From NCBI GenBank assembly GCA_944470555.2, contig OX104127.1, forward strand, positions 54,406,140 to 54,470,139: DNA of 64,000 nt. The letters are read 5' to 3'. Origin of the DNA: Heterobilharzia americana. Lineage: Eukaryota > Platyhelminthes > Trematoda > Strigeidida > Schistosomatidae. Positions 25,201-34,200 of this stretch are shown piece by piece. The translations under genes and the position numbers were made by a program. Position 1 is the first letter of the stretch. The number at the start of each line of letters is the position of its first letter. The notes beneath the pieces were generated by a model. It made no database searches. It was not told where the DNA came from and worked only from the letters and a program-made list of their open reading frames with translations.

Positions 25201-28200
25201 CTATCATCTTTCTTCATGTTTAAACAGGAGTACACTAAAAGATACCTTAACAGTTTCACAACATAATATTTTTTTTCGTTTGTTTCCTCTAACTGGTTAC
25301 CACCAAATGTTACTACCGTCTATATCTTTCATCCCATTTTATCACACTATTCTTTCTCTCGTTGTCATCTTATAGATTCTGGGGACTTCGACTGATGTAT
25401 ACTTGTAATAAGTCATACATTACTTCTATCAATTTGGTTCGCTTTATTCGTCTACTATGAGTAAGATGCACTAAGAAGATTTAATAGATCCACCTGTGTA
25501 GATATTCCGTGTTTAGCAGTAAACGTCGACTGTGATACTGTGGGAGTTCATGAGTGTGGATGTCTTGGAAATCGCTATGAAATTTTATTACACGCCTTCT
25601 GATTTGCCTGCTCACTTATCATATCCTAACACACTGTGATGAAGAATGTTGAAGCAGTCGACTAATAAATAAGACAAGACACGTTCTTCGTATTCCCCTG
25701 TGAATCACAAACCTTAGTATATCACATGGCTGTTAAGGAATATGGAATCGTCGGTCTATGCGATTATAGGTTCTGGGGACTTGGACCGATATATGCTTGT
25801 AATAACCGATACATTTACTTTTGTCAATTTGTTTCTCAAAATTGTCCCACTGATTAATGTTCTTATTAACCAGACTAGCTTATTTAAACATTATCAAGCA
25901 ATAAATATCACTCAATTACTTGTTAAATATCAAATAGTTTACTTTATCAAAAATATTCTATTAGCTTCAGTTTGTAGTGTGCATATAAAAGGAATTTTAA
26001 AAGAAAATGTATATCTGTATACCAAATATTCATAGTAGACATGATTTTTTTTCCCTTCATTTTTTCATTATTTCAGTAAGTCATCGACAAGCTGCTTTCG
26101 CTGGTTTATTCCTTACGTTAATATTTGGTTTACCTTCTGCAATTAGTATAAATGTTCTAACAAATCAAGTAAGCTCAAAACAAAATATCACTATTACTTA
26201 ACTAATCATATTTTTCTTCAGCGACCTAGTGGATAACTAGGTACATCTAGTTGACGAGACTTAAATGGGACGAAACATCTGTCCTGAATTTCGGTACATT
26301 TTGAGTATATTTCCAGATATGCTATAAACGTTTTTTCATGCATTTATATCCAGTTAATAAATTTGGATAAAGCAAGAAGAACTAGATTTATAGAATAAAA
26401 TGGGAGACGTTGAGCAACATCTCTGAAGGATTGGGTGTGGATGAACACTGGAACTCTTTGAAAGCTATGTGGAAGGAAACCTGCATAACTGTACTAGGAA
26501 GGAAGAAGAAAGAAGACAAGGAATGGATCTCAACAGACACACGAAAGCTGATAAAGGAGAGGAAAATGGTGAGGCAGAAGATAATTCAGTGCAAGGATGA
26601 ACAACGTATAAAACACTACATTGGACAAAGAAGTTAAGAAGAGTGAGCGCAAAGACAAAAGTCACTTCTACGACACATTGGCAAGTGAAGCAGAACAGGC
26701 TGCAGGTAGGAGAGACCTGACAACATTGTATCAAATAACCAAGTTACTATCTGGGAAGAGATCAACACAGTACAGATGAAACCAATAAAAGATGATGAAT
26801 GAAACGTAATTACCAAAGAAGAGAAACAAAAGAAACAATGAGCTGATCACTTCAAAAAGTTCTTGAATCGATCATTACCTGCAACTCGTCTAGAAATACC
26901 ACCTGCAGCCCAGCCACAAAATTACTAGTGAATACAAACCCCCCGACGAAAGTCCTGAATGCCATAAAACTGCTAAAATCTGGTGAAGCAGCAGGACCAG
27001 ATGGAATCCCGCCAGAAGCACTGACAACAAATGCAGAGACAACAGCGGACATGCTCACACCACTATTGCAGAAGGTCTGGAAGGAAGGGAAGGTACCTGC
27101 CGATTGATTGGAAGAACGGCTATCTTGTCAAACTCCCGAAGAAGGGAGCCTAAGTCTTTGCAAGAACTGGCGTGGAATCATGCTGCTGTCCACCGCAAGC
27201 AAATTATTAAGCCGCACCATCCTGGAAAGACTAAAGGATGCGCTGGATTCAGTGCTGCTATATAGTTCAGAAAATTGGCGCGTCACGAAACGCACTTCTA
27301 ACAAACTACTGACATACATCAACAGCTACCGCCTACGCTCACTCCATACTGCAGGTCAAATCAGATCTCCACAATAATAAGAATAAGCAACTAGGTACTC
27401 TGGCTGGCTGGCAACAAACCAACCAAGAACCCATCTCCCAACAAATATACAGAAGAAAGTGGAGATGAATTGGATTAGGCATACACTAAGAAGACCGATT
27501 GAAGATATCACGAGCTAGGCCAGGCCAGGCCAGGCACTGTAGTGGAACCCAGATGGGAAACAGTGAGATGGGCGTCCGAGTGGAGGGTGACAAGGAGGAG
27601 TTGGTATGAGAAAGAAATGAAAGCTTGTGGGTAGTGGTGGAGCGAGGTTGAAAAGACTGCAGAGAAGAGAGTGGAATGGAGGCGTGCTACTGAAGCCCTA
27701 TGTTCTAATAGGAAACCAAGGGAAAAATAAAAAAATAATAAGACGCAGTGATACAGTATTATTTTCCATATCTCTGGTGTACGTGTTGCATCATTTCTAT
27801 TACGTGTAATAGGTGTTGATTCGATGAACAAAGATTCAGTAATTAATCACTCTCTTCACCTATTGACATTGGACTTAATTAGGTACATTGGTTTTATCCC
27901 ACCCGTCCTATTGTGTGGTTGTGGGTTATTGTACGCGTTGCAATAGCCGAGATTTCTTCTAGATTATTGATCATATTAGTGTCTTTCATTCTTTATTTAA
28001 ATAACTTCCTATGGTCCGATAATGTAGTTGATCTCGACCTGCTAGTTTGACCTATATACTTGACTTTATAGTCATAACATAGAATTTGATAGAGTAGACT
28101 ATGTTGCTTCATTGGTTCTATCGAATCCTTAAGCCAGCTGACAAACTTGATCTGTGAGTGAGTTTGTAGGCTGAAATGCCACCCTCGTTCCAGCCTTGTC

Positions 28201-31200
28201 GACAATCCTACGTAAGGTTCCTGATATACCTTTCTTAGGTGGTGAAACAGCAGAGAGGCTTTGAACTTCCTTTCTCCCATGTTGTCACTATTATTCGCAT
28301 TCGTGTTACCCTTATTATTTCCTTTCCTGTTTGTTCGATAGAGGATAATTATTAATCATTAACGCTTCTTTTATGTGCCTCAATCCATTGTTTACGTTCC
28401 TACAATGACTAGTGAGTTTTCCAGTTCTATTATCTAGACATCTGATGAAACCCGCCTTCACTGACTGACATTGGATGAGATGACATAAAGTCTAGATACC
28501 TGTTGAAATGTGTCAGTTTTCTGTAGATCTTAGTGTCCAAACCACCATCTCTCCATCGTTTTATCCTGCAATCCAACATACATAATTTTTCTTGTTCATT
28601 TTCTACCTCCTCGTAAGTGGACTGGATTGCATCCACTACTGAGTTCATGGTATGTGTGAGGAAATTGTCTATGTGTTCTGATTTCAACACAGTAAATGTG
28701 TCATCCATATATCACCAGCATATCTTAGGTGCAGGATTAAACGTCTGTGAATCTATGCTTTCTTAACTACCAATATCTGCTAGGATTGGAGAGACTGGCG
28801 ATCACATTCTGTTTTAAGACTTGAAGACTGTGGAGGTGAGGTACAACTGTACGCCTAATATGATCTCATCAACCGATGTCTTAGTTCTATGAGTAAGTTG
28901 TGAGTCAACATTTAGTTGGTTTCTGACCGTCACCAGTGCTGTATTGATTAGTATTTTTGTATAAGGATTTGTTAGATTGAAACTAACATGTAGGTCAGTG
29001 GGCCTTAGTTTTAAGTTGTAAGGATTTACCAGTTTGGAGTCTGAACTGTTTCTAATAGGACACAATATCGATGCTTAGTACTCTGTTAGTCCATGAGTTG
29101 AGGTATTTCTGAAGTCAACTATGAGTGAGTCTAATGGGATAATCTGGTTTATGAACCTTGATAGCACGATAAGTTCTGTTAAGATGATTAGTTCTAGGCA
29201 TTAAATTAAACAATTCAGACTTACCTAAAAGTGGCTTTAGTTGACGTATCTGATCAGCTATAGACTTCTCACCCTAACCCCAACCCTTTAATGCAGGATT
29301 AAACGTTTGTGAATCCATGCTTTCTTAACTGTCCATAAGTATATCTTCTACGATTAGGGATATTAGCGATCCCATTGTTTCAAATATGTTAGAGAATTAG
29401 TTACAAACTGGCAATAAATGTAAGAAAGGAAAAATAATACTAATTAATGAATAAGGGACAAATCATATTCACCAAGGGAGTGAAAGACTAACGAAACTCT
29501 CCTTCCGTATGCAGCGGTCAGATTGAAAGCTTTTTATCGAAATCGGTAAACCGAAACCTAGTACTCTAGACATTCTCTGTAAGTTTATAATCTTAAAAGC
29601 ACTTGTGGTTTCAAGTTGATGTTGTGTGTCTATGAGATGTCTGAGAATTTTACTACTTAGCTTTTAACTTCCTTTCAAGCCTAAATGCTTGGGGATACAC
29701 CCAGCGAACTGAATGGGTGCCCTCCTCTCATTCCTTCCAATGTCGTTGGTACCGTCCAAATACTTTTTTTGCCATGATTAAAGTTACTGTATATACGCTT
29801 TCACATAACTTGCTCATCGTTCCTATAAATTTGGTATATTCTTCAAGTGTGATACTTAGGCGATCTTCTAGTAGATTTGCCATGCCAACCAACTGCAAAA
29901 GTGTCATTTATGCAACACATTCCGTTATTGCAAAGATTTTCGTCGACTGAAATTGTTGGGACACGTGTTACGTATGCCTAGTCGCCGACTGCCTCGTCAC
30001 AAAATGTTGGGCAAAATAGATCCAGGCTGGAAAGTGGTCTGAGGTGGCTAGACTAAAACATGTCACCAATGCATGAAGTCTCTGACTGTTGGTTTGAGCT
30101 ATGTGGTGCGATGCAGACTGAGTGGTTGAGGTCGGCGGGACAAGAGGAACCTATGGGTGGAGACTCTAGTTGATGTCAGTGGCGCGGATGTATACACTTA
30201 TTATCCTCATCTTAACGCTTTATCAAATCTCACCATTTTCTCATTCTTCCTTTCTCTCTTTTAGTATTTTATATTTCCTTTGACCGAATTTTCTCATCTT
30301 CATCTTGCACCTCACTGTCGTTTTACTTGACTTGCTGATACGAGGTGTGGCGGCAACTCGGACCGTTACGTAGTAATGCCCGGTCCTGTGTTGATTTGAA
30401 TGGATGGATTGAAAAGATTTCTCGATAATACACCTGAACTAGTCATAGTATTCTCACTTCAGATAGTGTATTTTATAAAAATCTATCACTGGTCTGCTCA
30501 AGCATTAAGCAGTAACTCACTTGGTTGAATCAATCCAGTTGTTAGAAAATATTTTTTCTTGGTATACCAGTAATTAGCTTTGCTTCTAACCGACAAAGGT
30601 GACCGTCATGAGCAGGTATGTCAGTGGCTTACAACCAGTTATATCAGTCAATCATGTATATCGCATACACTACAATCTCTCTTTAGGTTTATCTACACAT
30701 AAAACTGCTGTAAGTCTGCATATATCTTCGTAAACTTGACAGCTAAGGAAACTCTGATAACCCATTTTCTAACATATGATCTGCATTGTAGTTAATATTT
30801 TGGCTGAAATAAGCCGTTAAGCAAAGCAAAGAAAATGTGAACATTAAAGTACATTATGCAGAATTTCATGAACTTAGATTATAGGATATTATGACTGCCA
30901 GATAAGTAATCAGTTATGAACTCTTCTGTAGTTAAATTATAGATAAAAATTTATATTATAAGGCTGTCTGCTATGAAGCGTTTGTCAGTTAAAGACTCAC
31001 AATAAATGATCTTGTATTTACTCAGCTGTATGCCTAGTGTTGGAATTATGTGCTTTAAACTAATAAACAAAAAGTACTTCGGTTGGTTAATCTAACCTCA
31101 GATACGTCTATCTTCACTAGGATCTAATCCCTGGAAGACATCTGATTGACTTGACTATCCGGATGATATTGTCCTCCTTGGTGGTGAAGATACTGGGTTT

Positions 31201-34200
31201 TCTGAACACGTTGAATAGAAATCTGAGTATGTTTGGCACAAGTTTTACACCTGTCAAATGTAAGATCATGCTACAGAACTGGTCTCCAGCTGCCTCCACT
31301 TTAAGTATAGACAGTGAAGTGGTGGAATGTGTCAACCGATTCATTTACTTAGAGAGTTACATTAGCGCGGAAGAAATCTTCACTAGGAACTCATATCATT
31401 TTTGTCGCCGACTAGCGAAATATCCGGCTATCTATCAAAGAACGAGTATACTGCGCTGCAGTTCGTTCTGTCTTGTTATACGGCTGTAACACGGCCGCTG
31501 AAAGTAACAAGGCTTGCGTTTCGTGAAACAACCACGTGAGCAGTATTGAAGTCAGACGAAAAGTATTAGACAAAGAAAGCAAGTCAGTCGATGAGGTTGT
31601 GAAACTAAGTCAAATGACATGGCTTGTACATGTACTGCGCCTACCGAGCCGCTGTCCACCTTGACGTGCCATCCAAAGAGAAGCTGGGTTATGCTGGATG
31701 AAGGTTCAAGGTGGCCATACCAAGACATGGCTCCAGTTGAGGTAGTCCTTGACTATCGTTAACATCGCTAAAAATTGGTCACTATGGTGCAGATGTATTT
31801 ACTCTTTGATTTCTTTGTAAGCCTAAAAGTTTTGACTAACCTTAATTTTTAAATTTCCTCCCCTCTCATCCACCTTCATTAACTTTCGTATCAAGCTTAT
31901 CTATACACCCGGTCTTCATATGAATTGTAGAAGGTTGAACCGATGCACAGGAGGTCAATCGCGGCCCGAATAGCTCAGTGGTAAAGTCACTGACTACAAC
32001 ACTGGGTGGCGCGAGTTCAGGCGTCAGGCGAGACATCAGTTCCGTCGAGGTTGCAGATACGCCTTGCTGACGATTGCCAAAAAGCATGAAACCTGGGTCC
32101 AGGATTTCCTGCCAATTACCTCCAGCCAACTAACTTGTGTGAAGTTTTTCGTTGACTTTCTGTGTTTGTCTGTCTATCTACCTCTCTTTCTGTTTGCTTA
32201 TCTGTAATCCAATTACTTTTGGAGCATGTATTATCATTTTACAGCTTTACATCTTGAGAAAAAACAAGACGTGGTTTCAGCGAAGAAAAATTTTTATTTT
32301 CGACTAAGTCATTTACTAAACTGTACATTCGTGAATATATATTACAATGGGTAGAATGTTACAAAATTGTTTCCCGTCAGTGGGCAAAACATATTGAATA
32401 ACGAAAAGAAGTTAAGTAATACATATTTGTGTTCACAGTGACAAAAATAGACTGGGGATTGTGAAGTTAAATGTAATTAGGTAATACAGGATGAATGTCT
32501 GGCAAAGTAGGAAACTGAACGAAGGGTTATGAAGATAGAATTGCAATTATGTAATACCTATGACAGAGTATGACAGTAAACAGGGGATCATGAAAATAGG
32601 ACTATGATTAAGTAATGCAGGTTAAATCTATGACAGAGTAGAAAAATGAATAAGGCAGAAATGAATCTATGGCAGACAAGGCTCTATGATGGCAATGGCA
32701 AAGACAAAATGTTGGACTTATCTTTTTTGCAGGCATAACGTGGGTTTAAACTTCTGTATGGCTAATGCTTCAGCTATAGACAGATGCTTTGATTTTACTC
32801 CTTTCAAGTGGTTTAATCGACACCTGTAGAGAATTTTGAATGAGCTGTCGATAGGAGATAAGTGGTCTGAGTTCACGAGATGTTCTGTTATCGAACTGAA
32901 GATGCATTTCCATTCTTCCTTTGCAAGCCAGATTGGGTAGTGTTCGCGTACACGTTTTACAAGCAGATGCATGGTACGGCTGATGTACTGAGCTCCACAG
33001 AAGCAAGTAAACTGGTATACAAACATTGATGTAGCCCAATGCGTTGGCTTGTCTTTCGCACATTGACCGAAAAGTTTCTTGCAGGAGAGAATTATCCAAA
33101 TGTTGGTGGCGAAGTATGTTCTGTTTATGGATTTTGATAGTCGTTTCCTCAGGATCTCTGCAACAGTTTTACATCTCTTACTGTATGTAACACAAGTATT
33201 GTAAATAAATCTATAGTGCATACAAACTGGATAAATATCTAAGACTTGTTTATTGATTTTATTTTGTAGGATAATGTATGGGGTTTTGCACTTATGCTAT
33301 CTGGTCTTGCCATGGCTGGTTTAGTATTGATCTATGGTCCAAAGAAATATAGAAGAGTTGTTGTCAATGAATTTGGAATTGGTGATTGGAAACTTCCTAT
33401 TGTCTGGATTTTTATGATAAGGTTTGTAAAATATCTTTTTTACAAAATAAATTTGATCTACATATTTCGTACTATTATACAGTTTACCTTTGAGAGTATC
33501 AACATTACTGTCGTACTGAACATTATCATCATTATTTTATTAATATTTGTCCCTTGGGTTTCTAATGGAACATACGGCTTCAGTAGCAGGTGTCCATTCC
33601 ACTCTGTTCTCCTCACACTTTTGAACCTGTCTCCACGACTGCCCATAACCTCTCATTTCTTCCTTACACCATCTACTCCATTTCACCCTCACCTCGGTGG
33701 CGCCCAACTCATCGCTTCCCATCTGAGTTCCACTCAAATGCCTGGTCTGGCGCGTCATGTCCCCAGTCGGCTTTCTCAGTGTATATCCAATCCATCTCCA
33801 ATTCCTTCTGTATATTTGTTGAGTGATAGGTTCTTGCCTCGTTGGTTCGTTGCCAGCCAGCCAGCTAGCCAGCCAGACACAGTTCCTCCTTGCTTATTCT
33901 TATCATTCTAACCATCTGATCTCAGCTTCAGTAACGAGGCAGTGTAGGCAGTTGTTGATGAATATTTGTAGTTTGTTGGGTGTGCTTTTCGTAATGCGCC
34001 AACTCTCTGAACCATATAGAAGCACTGGCTTGATTGAATTAGTGTTGAAAATAGGCATCTTGTTCCACATGCTGATTGCAGAAGATCTCCACACTGGTTT
34101 CAGGATAATGAACGCCTGTCTTGCTGTCTTTGTGATCCTGGCTGGCTTTGATGTCTTCGTCTGTGCCTGTGCCACCTGTAGTTGAAACGATGCTGCCTAG

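Noticed and set aside
29270..29290. Telomere-like CCCTAA repeats
   Set aside because: Only two imperfect units; chance or repeat edge.
33294..33911. 205-codon frame on the plus strand
   Set aside because: Only its first part is exon 10. After the donor at 33422 it runs into intron and antisense LINE-A sequence.
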